Notes under the pieces: generated by a model | Told to the model about the DNA's origin: nothing | Seen by the model: the letters and a program-made list of their open reading frames with translations, nothing else | The model's database searches: none | Origin: Brachionus koreanus | Taxonomy: Eukaryota > Rotifera > Eurotatoria > Ploima > Brachionidae | DNA: 16,851 nt | Direction of reading: 5' to 3' | NCBI GenBank assembly: GCA_016987375.1 | Contig: PJRA01000428.1 | Location: 877,101-893,951, forward strand | Made by a program: the position numbers and the translations under genes | In this document: one piece after another, positions 8,636 to 15,848 of the stretch | Layout: each line of letters opens with the position of its first letter | Position numbering within the stretch: position 1 is the stretch's first letter

Positions 8636-9206
8636 TCATTGTTTTTCCAAGGCTTTCATTGCCTCATCCATCTTGCCAGCTTTTTTTTTGATCCAATTGC
8701 TGCCATAATAAAGCGATTGGGAATCTTTATATAATTTTAATTAGCTGAAAATGCTATCATATGACATTATTGGCTTTTAATTGATTAGATTTTAAGTAAA
8801 ACCAAAAACTACATTTACTTATTGCCCATTTATCTTTGTTAGAGTCAATAATTTTAATTTTTTTCACTCAATTCAAATAGCTTATCAAAGTCCAATTAGT
8901 TGATATTGCTTTAATTTTTCAAATAAAATCACTGTTGATCAATCCTTAGTTTTCTTTTTTTTTGGCATGACAAATAGCCTAGAAATTTTACCGAACTTTT
9001 TTATAAATGAGTTTGCAGAATGCAAAAAATCGTATTCTATTTTCAATTTTTTTCAATTAATTTTGAAAATAAAATATATTTTTTTTTTTATTTATTAAAA
9101 TTTTTTAGATTTAAACCAGCTTTTTAAAATAAAATAAAATCAAAACATAAGCAATCAAAAACTTCAAACTAAAACTTACTTGGACACTTTTTATATTTAT
9201 CCTTAT
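8636..9206 (-). CDS. Probable small gene of tiny exons, function unknown
   Basis: The best-supported piece is the terminal exon 8636-8724: after AG on the minus strand it reads SQSLYYGSNWIKKKAG then KMDEAMKALEKQ and TGA. Upstream, a 48-nt exon (8819-8866, KKIKIIDSNKDKWAI, donor GTAAAT) and a 27-nt exon (9180-9206, KDKYKKCP, flanked by the textbook sites CTCCACAG and GTAAGT) fit. All three pieces keep the same intron phase, and the joined peptide is continuous and hydrophilic. The acceptor of the 48-nt exon is weak, so that exon is the least certain. An in-frame ATG exists 24 nt upstream of the 27-nt exon, but the strong acceptor there suggests more exons further up. The MITE at 9266 sits just beyond. 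I do not recognise the protein; the start is unknown. Confidence 0.4.
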
Positions 9207-9265
9207 CTGTGGAGAAAGAAATAAAAATCATTGATTGAATAAGCCAAATCTTTCTCTAGAAAATA

Positions 9266-9507
9266 GTGTTGGATACCGCAAGTGACGGCCACTGGACCGC
9301 CATAACTTGGTGTTGATCGTCTTGGTGTCCGCGGAGAAAAAAATTTTTTTTTTCCTTTTTTTTTATTTTTTTCTTATACTCAATTCTTTTATCTATCGAA
9401 TTTTTTATTTGAAAAATTTTTTTTAAATTTTATATTTGTACATGGCCATAAAACGGCCAACACCAAGTTATGGCGGTCCAGTGGCCGTCACTTTCGGTAG
9501 CCAACAA
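9266..9507. mobile_element. 242-bp MITE with 50-bp terminal inverted repeats and TA flanks
   Basis: The left repeat 9266-9315 (GTGTTGGATACCGCAAGTGA and on to CTTGGTGTTG) and the right repeat 9458-9507 are inverted copies with 47 of 50 matches. TA flanks the element at 9264-9265 and 9508-9509, as in Tc1/mariner-type insertions. The inside is A/T homopolymer-rich and non-coding, so it would depend on a transposase elsewhere. A half copy in the opposite orientation lies at 4781-4905, and a possible relative ends at 13154. It sits between the GPCR 3' end and the small minus-strand gene. Confidence 0.85.
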
Positions 9508-9692
9508 TACTAGAAAACCTAGAAAAGGAAATGAAAAACATACAGGAAGGGAAAGGAATAGGAAGGGGAAAGAAAACGTACAAGTTAGCTTTAGCTTGTA
9601 TTTCAACTAAACGACGAAACTATTTTGCTGAAAAGCATGGGAAATGTTATTCGTTGCTTCCTTGAATGTACTTTGCATTAACCAAAAAATTT

Positions 9693-10700
9693 TTAGTTCA
9701 CATTAGTAAAAGTAGAATGAAAGCTGTTTTCGATTTTGTTTAAGCAGAGCAATTTTCCGCAAATGATAGAAATTAAAGTTCGTCTAAATTGAACATTGAA
9801 AAAAAAGTACAAAAAAAAACCGCCCCAGTAGGAAAAAACGATCATAAACCGCGCAAAATCGTAAAAGCATGTAATCTGCTGTAAAGCTTTTATTTTGAGA
9901 TAATAGATAAATATAGGCATATGTCCGATTGTGAATTTAAAACCATTTAAAAGCACCATTAGAGTAACCTGACGCTCTTTGCTATTCGTTCTGTAACTCT
10001 GAGAAATTACTTTTTTACTATTCATAGCTTTTTTCATTGAATACAAAATTAAGATATTTAATAGCATTATTAATACTGTGGAAATAAAATCTCTGATAAA
10101 AACATTTAAAATGCGAAGATATCTGCTTGTTTGGTCGAAGTAATAATAGTCTGTAAAAGCTACTTGGTATTTATTACTATAATTGCTTATTAACACAATT
10201 TTATATTCAAATATTCGGTTAAGATAAAATACTAGACAAAATACAGCTAGCGAAGGTGTTACTATGAAAAAATAGTATTTTGACTTGAAGAAATTGAGCT
10301 TTTTGAATAAAGAATTGATTTGTAAAAAACGATCAAGTGTTGCCAGTAGGTCCAAAAATGTTGAGTACATAACTGTTACAAATGAAGCATAGAAATATAG
10401 ATATATTGTCCAAATTTGCATTATGTAACTAGTCGAACTTGTGCATTCATTTGAACAAAAGTAAAATACTGAAAATGAGTTGGCGATGAAAAATAACATT
10501 TCATCGATTGATCGAATGAACAAATATTTGTACAAAAAGCCTGTTTTATTGCATTTTTTTTTCATCAGATGATAAAATGAAATTGAATTTAGCAAACTAA
10601 ATAAAATGCCAGTAAAATTTTTGACTGGACTTAAGTAAACATTCAATATGCGACTAAGATCCAAGCAAAATTGTGCAGAATTAGACGTCGAGTTATACAT
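9693..10700 (-). CDS. Rhodopsin-like (class A) seven-transmembrane receptor, single exon
   Basis: This intact 335-residue frame has an ATG start at 10698-10700 and TAA at 9693-9695. It has a short N-terminus with sequon NST at residue 3, then seven hydrophobic segments at about 22-45, 58-81, 94-121, 142-161, 206-231, 243-270 and 278-302. LDR at residues 122-124 takes the place of the DRY motif at the end of TM3. FFFNVQFRRTL after TM7 corresponds to the NPxxY/NPxFR region, with the proline replaced. The general pattern is that of divergent FMRFamide-receptor-like or chemosensory-like receptors common as intronless genes in rotifers (family-level inference). Extracellular loop 2 has a sequon NYS at 173 but no cysteine, so the usual TM3-loop disulfide appears absent. 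The ligand is unknown. Length and topology indicate a functional plasma-membrane receptor rather than a pseudogene. Confidence 0.78.
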   Translation of the reverse strand: MYNSTSNSAQFCLDLSRILNVYLSPVKNFTGILFSLLNSISFYHLMKKKCNKTGFLYKYLFIRSIDEMLFFIANSFSVFYFCSNECTSSTSYIMQIWTIYLYFYASFVTVMYSTFLDLLATLDRFLQINSLFKKLNFFKSKYYFFIVTPSLAVFCLVFYLNRIFEYKIVLISNYSNKYQVAFTDYYYFDQTSRYLRILNVFIRDFISTVLIMLLNILILYSMKKAMNSKKVISQSYRTNSKERQVTLMVLLNGFKFTIGHMPIFIYYLKIKALQQITCFYDFARFMIVFSYWGGFFLYFFFNVQFRRTLISIICGKLLCLNKIENSFHSTFTNVN

Positions 10701-10869
10701 TAATTTTTTTTAAATTAAATTAAATCTAAATATTTTAAAACTGCTTGAAAATATCCTGATTTTAATAATCAACTGGGACTAAAGTTAAAAATTTTAAATA
10801 AATTGAAATTTTAGATTTTAGACTAAGCTTAATTTAGTACTGTATAAGGATGATACTAAAAAACGGGTC
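10701..10869. other. Upstream region of the receptor gene
   Basis: AT-rich sequence upstream of the receptor ATG, with TTAAATTAAATTAAATCTAAA-like runs. No defined promoter motif could be supported. Confidence 0.3.
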
Positions 10870-11012
10870 TATTCTTTTAAAATAAGAAAAAAGGATCCAA
10901 GACTTCTTGACTGTTCTGTCACTATTTTATGGAATTTTTTTAACAAAAGCATTAGCCAAGCTCTAGGACTTTTGCTTCAGTCTGTACAGGGTTTATATCT
11001 ATATCTATATCT
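10870..11012 (+). pseudogene. Possible LINE 3' end with TATATC microsatellite tail
   Basis: A plus-strand frame reads KDPRLLDCSVTILWNFFNK, then a Leu/Gln-rich stretch, and runs into (TATATC)3 at 10994-11012. A Trp-Asn (WN) near the end followed by a short tandem-repeat tail is the usual layout of CR1-like LINE 3' ends. The peptide match is weak, so this is a suggestion only. Confidence 0.3.
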
Positions 11013-11511
11013 CTTTTATATTTAGGTATTTTAAAAATTTTATTTTTAATTTTTGGATCTTTTTTTATTGATAATTTTTTTAATTTTCCTTTTGTATTTG
11101 GAAATTTTTCCAAGAAATTGTGATTTATTCCTCAAGTAACATTTCCTTAAATATTCTTAACATTATTTTATTAAAAAAACTTTTGTATTCATTTGAAACA
11201 TCATAGTCTCAAGTTCCTATTATTGCATTTTTTGTATGTATTATTTGACCTTTTGTATAGGTTCATTTTTTGCATTAAAAAAAAGAGTCGATTTTTTTGT
11301 AAAATTCCTAAAGAAAAGAACAAATCAGTGAACAAATCAAAAATCTTGATGTTGCCAATTTAGCGGTTGAACCGCGAACCTGGTCGGTCAAATTTTTTGA
11401 CCAAAAATTCTCAATTCAATGTTTTTTAGAAAACTACAAATTAGCTGAAAATTTCTTAAACAAGTCTTTTGGACATGACATTTGCTGATTCGGTGCATGT
11501 GGAGAAAAGGA
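11013..11511. other. AT-rich spacer with a compound palindrome
   Basis: No gene was recognised. Around 11363-11402 there are two adjacent perfect hairpins, GCGGTTGAACCGC (11363-11375) and GGTCAAATTTTTTGACC (11386-11402), in a locally less AT-rich patch. They may be the end of a foldback element. Confidence 0.35.
11363..11402. repeat. Two tandem perfect hairpins
   Basis: GCGGTT-G-AACCGC (6-bp stem) and GGTCAAA-TTT-TTTGACC (7-bp stem) are separated by 10 bp. Related words (GCGAACC, GGTC, TTTTTGACC) recur at about 12700-12770, suggesting remnants of one repeat family, though the two sites do not align end to end. Confidence 0.4.
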
Positions 11512-11799
11512 TCATTGCTTTTGATTTTCACTCAAAAGTGTCCATTGAAGGGCTCTTTCTGGTATCCTTTATTCTTTCATTCTAAGTAAATGTCCAAGCC
11601 AACACAGTCTTTTGTTCTTAATATATTGACTTAATGACTCTGTATTTTTTCTTTTGTATAAGAAGAGTTTTATCAAGTTAACTATTTTCTGTGGTAAGCC
11701 ATATGATCTTAATATGGCCCACAGGGCTTCTCTGTGTATGCTTTCAAAGGCTTTCTTGAAGTCAATGAAGTTAAGATTCAGGGGTCTATTCCATTCCAG
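11512..11799 (-). pseudogene. LINE copy A: RT motif-A segment fused in frame to the C-terminal tail by an internal deletion
   Basis: On the minus strand one frame reads LEWNRPLNLNFIDFKKAF, then ESIHREALWAILRSYGLP, QKIVNLIKLF, and directly on to KNKRLCWLGHLLRMKE, a stop, and RIPERALQWTLLSENQKQ with a stop. The first part is the palm motif A of a LINE reverse transcriptase (catalytic Asp in FIDFKKAF). The second is the KRLxWLGHxLRM...RALxW tail near the end of such polyproteins. Motif C (YxDD) and the thumb are missing, so a large internal deletion has joined the two without losing frame. The 123 bp at 11677-11799 are about 95% identical to 14413-14535. Confidence 0.8.
11677..11799 (-). repeat. 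123-bp repeat shared with 14413-14535
   Basis: The segment from GTTAACTATTTTCTGTGGTA to CTATTCCATTCCAG is repeated at 14413-14535 in the same orientation with 6 mismatches in 123. It encodes the RT segment NFIDFKKAF through LPQKIVN on the minus strand in both places. Confidence 0.9.
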
Positions 11800-12445
11800 A
11801 ATTTTTCAGAACCATGTATGTTCTGAAAAGGCACACTAGAAGGCTAAGTTTTATCTTCGAATAAACTAGTCAAAAAAATAATAATCTTGGGATGTTTTCC
11901 CAGAAAAACATTAGAGTTGGAAACATTATTTAGTCTCCTCTCGAAAATCTGCCAAAATTCAGTTTCCCTTTAATTATTCTCATTGCTCAACAATTAAGAC
12001 GCACTTTTTTCTCAAATGTTTTTTAGAAAAGTTAATAAAATTAAATTGACCATGATGATTTAAGTTTATTCTGCCTAGGTAACTTGAGTACTTCGGCACC
12101 ATAATGCCTTTGAATCGAAAGCAGATCATTTCGTTTCGCTATCAGAAGAAAAATCTAAAAATTCTATATTATATTGAAGGTTAGGTTTCATAAATAATCT
12201 ATTTAAGAAACATTTATTTTTAATAAAATTAAATTTATCCTTCAATTAATATAAAAAATTTGATGTTTGCATATTTAAACTCAGCAAAAAATTAAAAAAA
12301 AAATTAAGTGAATAAAAAAGTCAATCTAGGAATTCTGCACAAAAATATTTGACACAATTTATTAATCTCTAGGCTTAAATAAATTTTTAAATATTTTATT
12401 TTAATAATTATTTACTTTGTGTTAATTTTATTAATAAATCATTGA
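11800..12445. other. AT-rich spacer, possible remnants
   Basis: No gene could be supported. A minus-strand patch at about 12060-12190 is less AT-rich and contains short open stretches (RHYGAEVLKLPRQNKLKS in one frame, MKPNLQYNIEFLDF in another) separated by a stop or frameshift. It may be decayed transposon coding sequence. The rest is A/T homopolymer-rich. Confidence 0.35.
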
Positions 12446-12676
12446 TATAAAAAATTCTTAATCTCGGTTTCCGGTTCTTTAACTTACTTCCTGAAAAAAT
12501 TAGAAACCTATGTAAAAAAAGCCTGTCAGATCATTTGTCTTTTGAAACATAAAACTGAAAGAAATAGCGATATTGTTCAATTAATGAGAGTATCAGAAAA
12601 ATGTGTTATAAACACACGAAAAAATTTTAGCTACCATTATAGGAATCAACAAAGTCTGAAGAATAAATACAAGTAA
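12446..12676 (+). other. Unexplained open frame of 76 codons without ATG start
   Basis: The plus strand is open from just after a TGA to TAA at 12674-12676. The hydrophilic peptide includes LKKLETYVKKACQIICLL, KHKTERNSDIVQLMRVSEKC and NTRKNFSYHYRNQQS. There is no early ATG. It is not recognised with confidence; the pattern could suit the C-terminal part of a decayed retrotransposon. The overlapping frame also shows FRFFNLLPEKIRN, which has a LINE-tail flavour, so a frameshifted remnant is possible. Confidence 0.25.
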
Positions 12677-12699
12677 GAAAAATAATATTGTTTGATGCG

Positions 12700-12965
12700 G
12701 TCTTAGCGAACCAAACCAAATCGCGGTTTGTTGGGGTCAGGTCACTGGTTTCCAAAACAGTCTCAATTTTTGACCGAAATAAAGATTTTAAATTTAATCT
12801 AATTAACTAAATTTTATTAAAATTTAAAAAATATTAAAAATAAAAAAAAAAAACTAAATGATTTTTAAGTATTTTTTGAAAAAAAAATTTAGAATAAAAA
12901 ACAACAATTTTTTTTAATTTTTAAATATTTTAAAATTTCAATCAAAAATATTTCAATTTAACAAA
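12700..12965. other. Spacer with a small imperfect palindrome, otherwise A/T homopolymer
   Basis: At 12710-12775 a locally GC-richer stretch contains AACCAAACC facing GGTTTGTT and ACTGGTTTCC-like words. The remainder consists of A/T runs. No gene was seen. Confidence 0.3.
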
Positions 12966-13154
12966 TATAGCTCACATACTGGTTGGCCGTATTTATGGCC
13001 GTTTGTTTTAACCTGAGTATATTTTTTTACGGTCTGAAAATGAGATCGTTTACGAGACCGACCAAATGACTACCTGCAAACTAGATGGCCAGATTTGACG
13101 AATACGGTTGGGATCAAAAAACATTTTGGCCGTTTAATGTATGGATCCCAACAC
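12966..13154. mobile_element. Possible diverged relative of the TA-MITE
   Basis: The right end GGATCCCAACAC followed by TA (13155-13156) is the reverse complement of GTGTTGGGATCC, similar to the MITE terminus GTGTTGG(A/G)TACC. Inside, GGTTGGCCGTATTTATGGCC (from 12981) resembles GTTGGCCGTTTTATGGCC inside the MITE at 9266-9507. The left boundary is not clear and the CCACTGGACCGCC core is absent, so this is a distant relative at best. Confidence 0.35.
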
Positions 13155-13156
13155 TA

Positions 13157-14161
13157 AAAAATACCCACAATTAGTAATAAAAAGTAATTGGGTGACTTTA
13201 AAGTAATAAGAGAAAGAGTTAGGAGAATTCAAACAAAGGAATAGCAACTTCCACTGCACATATTTGCATTCTATTGGTAAAAGTAAAGCTGAAATCAAAG
13301 TTATTTCAGACTTGACATTTGATTTTGAGTTAAAAATTTATTTACAATTTTTTTTTCTAATTTCAAAACAAACCATCCTTTGAACCTTTGTAAAATTTTC
13401 AAAAATAAAAACTAGAAACGTGATTAGGCTTTTGTAAAAGCTTATTCAATATTGATAATTTTAAAGCAATTTATAAAAACTCAGACAAAATAGCTTCTTT
13501 TTAAAGAAGCCCTGTTGATTTTGTTTTATTTCTAAATTAATTTTTTAAAGTATTGTTTTTTAAAAGAATATAATTTAATGAATTGTGGGATTGTCTTTTA
13601 ATTACATTTGTTTGTTTGAAATTAGCTAATTTCCTTTGTTTTTGTACTTTTTTAATTAAAATATTTTCCTTTTTAGTGATTCTTAATTAGAATCAGATGA
13701 ATTCTTAAAAAAAAAATACTAAACATCCGACGCAGCAAAATTTAATGTTGATTAAGAATTAAATATTCATATTAGAATTCCGGACTAAAAAAAGATCTGT
13801 ACTTTATTTAATTACCACTAATTTTAAAAAGTATGCTATTTTTTAACTAAAAATAGTAGTAGTATGTAAATACTGCGACTATTTCGTGTAATGTTCTTTG
13901 AAACTTGGGCATTAAATTCGACTCTTTTCTGAGTCATTTTTCATGATTATTTTTGAAATAGCTTATTGCACATTACCGCAGTAAATGAAACAACAGTTGT
14001 TCTTATTGAGAAAAAATTTTGAATAATTAGAACAAAAATTATAAAATCTTTTAATTTTTACATTCCAAGTTTTGTATGAAATTTCATATTGCCGAATTAA
14101 TAATGTGCTGAGGTCAACTTTTCCAAATATTAACTACCCGGTATTCAAAATTTTTCACTGC
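13157..14161. other. AT-rich intergenic stretch without a recognised gene
   Basis: No coding region was supported on either strand. Two small perfect hairpins are present: GCTTCTTT-TT-AAAGAAGC at 13493-13510 and a 19-bp one (TGATTCT-TAATT-AGAATCA) at about 13677-13695. Neither can be tied to an element. Confidence 0.45.
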
Positions 14162-14660
14162 TTAACTCCTTAAAGAGCATAGGATCATTTCTTTTTATAT
14201 CCACTCAAGTCAATCTTTCGCCTTCACCCTTACTTCTCCCCATGTCATTCCCATTTCGATGGTTTGACCTCCATGTTACTGCTGGTTTTCCTACCTTATG
14301 TCTTCAACCTTTGTTAGGGAAAGTGTCGGAGAGAGAACGCACCCTTTTCTGATTTCTATGATTTCTATTGAAGCTTTCAAAACTCAAATTTCTCGTAGAA
14401 GATTTTTATCATGTTAACTATTTTCTGTGGTAAGCCATATGATCTTAATATGGCCCACAGGGCTTCTCTGTGTATGCTATCAAAGGCTTTCTTGAAGTCA
14501 ATGAAGTTGAGATACAGGTAGCTATTCCATTCCAGGCTTTGCTTTATGATGTTTCTAAGTGCAAATATCTGCTCTATGCTTCCTCTCTCTCGTCTAAATC
14601 TTACTTATTCTTTTCCAAGTGTAACATCCAAGGAGTTCCTGATTCTTTCTGAATTAAATG
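14162..14660 (-). pseudogene. LINE copy B: reverse-transcriptase fragment with internal deletion and stops
   Basis: Read on the minus strand, the order is RIRNSLDVTLGKE, a stop, RFRRERGSIEQIFALRNIIK, QSLEWNSYLYLNFIDFKKAF, DSIHREALWAILRSYGLPQK, IVNMIKIFYEKFE, a stop, then IRKGCVLSPTL (RT motif B). It then jumps to a C-terminal tail, MTWGEVRVKAKD, ending ILCSLRS and TAA at 14162-14164. These are ordered RT landmarks of an endonuclease-RT type LINE, with motif C (YxDD) and much of the thumb deleted and several stops and frameshifts. It belongs to the same family as copy A (11512-11799) but has lost a different internal part. It abuts a different LINE, in opposite orientation, at about 14690. Confidence 0.82.
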
Positions 14661-15194
14661 AATTTATTTTGCCTTCTCAAATTTTACGTCCGATTACCAG
14701 AAAATTTATATTTGATTTGGTTTGTCCATTTCAAATCATTTTGAAATCGAGGTGCTTGAGAAAGTTCAAAGAAGATTTTCTAAACTAGTGCCTGAACTCA
14801 AGTCAAAGCCATATGTGGAGAGAAGACAGGCGACTTAATTCAGCTCCATAAAATCCAGCATGTACCTGACCGAGTTAAGTTCATAAATGGAAATCAAATA
14901 ATGGCGTCGAATGGATTGGACAGTCCAGCAGGTCGAACCAGAACATGTCATATGGCCATTGAGAGACAACTGGTCCGCAACTGTGGGGTCCGCCACAACT
15001 TCTTTGTCAACAGAACAGCTGGATATTGGAACGCGTTAGACGAGGAGACTAAAAGAGCCTCCGACACGAATGTTTTTAAAAACAGGATTGACAAAATTTT
15101 AGGATTTTACTAAACAAAACAAAACTTTAAACTAAACGGGTAAATTAAAATTGATCGTTGGCTATTATAGAAGGACGTCTACTGGCGTCGCTTC

Positions 15195-15213
15195 TTGGGG
15201 ATTTAGTCCCCAA
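15195..15213 (+). other. Hairpin in the LINE 3' UTR
   Basis: TTGGGGA-TTTAG-TCCCCAA is a perfect 7-bp stem with a 5-nt loop, 11 nt upstream of (TAC)4. A 3' hairpin is known in some LINEs as a recognition element for their own reverse transcriptase; that role is only inferred here. Confidence 0.5.
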
Positions 15214-15223
15214 AAGCATATCG

Positions 15224-15235
15224 TACTACTACTAC
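15224..15235 (+). repeat. (TAC)4 tail of the LINE
   Basis: Four TAC units end the LINE 3' region, as expected for CR1-like elements that end in short tandem repeats rather than poly(A). Confidence 0.6.
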
Positions 15236-15239
15236 TTCT

Positions 15240-15804
15240 AAAATGAACTCCTAGATCTTTCTAAAATTTAATAAAATTTTTAAAAACTCTAATATTCATA
15301 TAATATTTTAGTAAAAACATTAAGATTGTCAAGATTTAAAATAATTGATTATTTCCGTTATAGAAATATTGAAATTCAGTCCAGTTAACCAAATATTTTT
15401 CAACTTTTTCTTGTTATTTTTGCCTTGTAGCTCAAAAAAAGGCATTTTATATTAATGATTTTCAAATAAATGCATAAAAAATTAATTGTCTTTTTTTTTA
15501 TCTAACCGATAGCTTCATGATCATGTGCATTTACATAGGAATTGCATATTTTTCTGTGTGCTGCTGTGATTTTTTTTTCACTTAAATGCTTTTTAACCTT
15601 AAAATAATAAAAAAACAAAAAATACTTATTTTCTTATTTACATGTAAATATTTAAATATTAAAAAAAAATTTTCATCTATTTTTGTTTATTTTTCTAATT
15701 TTTTCAGCTAAAAAATCTTTTTTAAAAATTTTAAAAATCAAAAAAAAAAGGTTAAAATTATTGATTGAGAAAATATTGACTAAAGAAAAAATTAAATTGA
15801 AAAA
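15240..15804. other. AT-rich intergenic spacer, nothing supported
   Basis: Homopolymer-rich A/T sequence between the LINE tail and the 3' end of DNAAF6. No open frame of note, no repeat structure and no RNA gene was recognised. Confidence 0.5.
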
Positions 15805-15810
15805 TTTATT
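15805..15810 (-). terminator. Polyadenylation signal of DNAAF6
   Basis: TTTATT on the plus strand is AATAAA on the minus strand, about 40 bp beyond the DNAAF6 stop codon at 15849-15851. Confidence 0.55.
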
Positions 15811-15848
15811 CTTTAAAATTTATACAAAAATTTTAAAGATGTTTATAG

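Larger units (their letters stand above)
14690..15236 (+). pseudogene. 3' end of a second LINE family, with C-terminal frame, hairpin and TAC tail
   Basis: One plus-strand frame reads NHFEIEVLEKVQRRFSKLVP then ELKSKPYVERRQ. After a small deletion or frameshift it continues TGDLIQLHKIQHVPDRVKF, and later NCGVRHNFFVNRTAGYWNAL, DEETKRASDTNVFKNRIDKI, LGFY and a stop at about 15113. The order VQRRFxKL / YxxR / GDLIQLxKI / NFFxNRxxxxWNxL / VFKNRxDK is the classic C-terminus of CR1/Jockey-like LINE polyproteins. Downstream is a 7-bp hairpin (15195-15213) and (TAC)4 at 15224-15235, a typical short-repeat 3' tail. The copy is 5'-truncated and starts next to copy B. The ATG at 14901 is internal, not a gene start. 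Confidence 0.8.

Noticed and set aside
11654..11839. Plus-strand 61-codon frame
   Set aside because: It is the reverse strand of LINE copy A, whose minus-strand frame carries clear reverse-transcriptase motifs.
12060..12190. Minus-strand peptide pieces including AFDSKALW, resembling an RT motif
   Set aside because: The likeness is only a few residues, the frame breaks at once, and no neighbouring RT landmark follows.
14470..14788. Plus-strand frames of 60 and 80 codons
   Set aside because: The first and most of the second are antisense to LINE copy B; the second only touches the start of the other LINE out of its frame.
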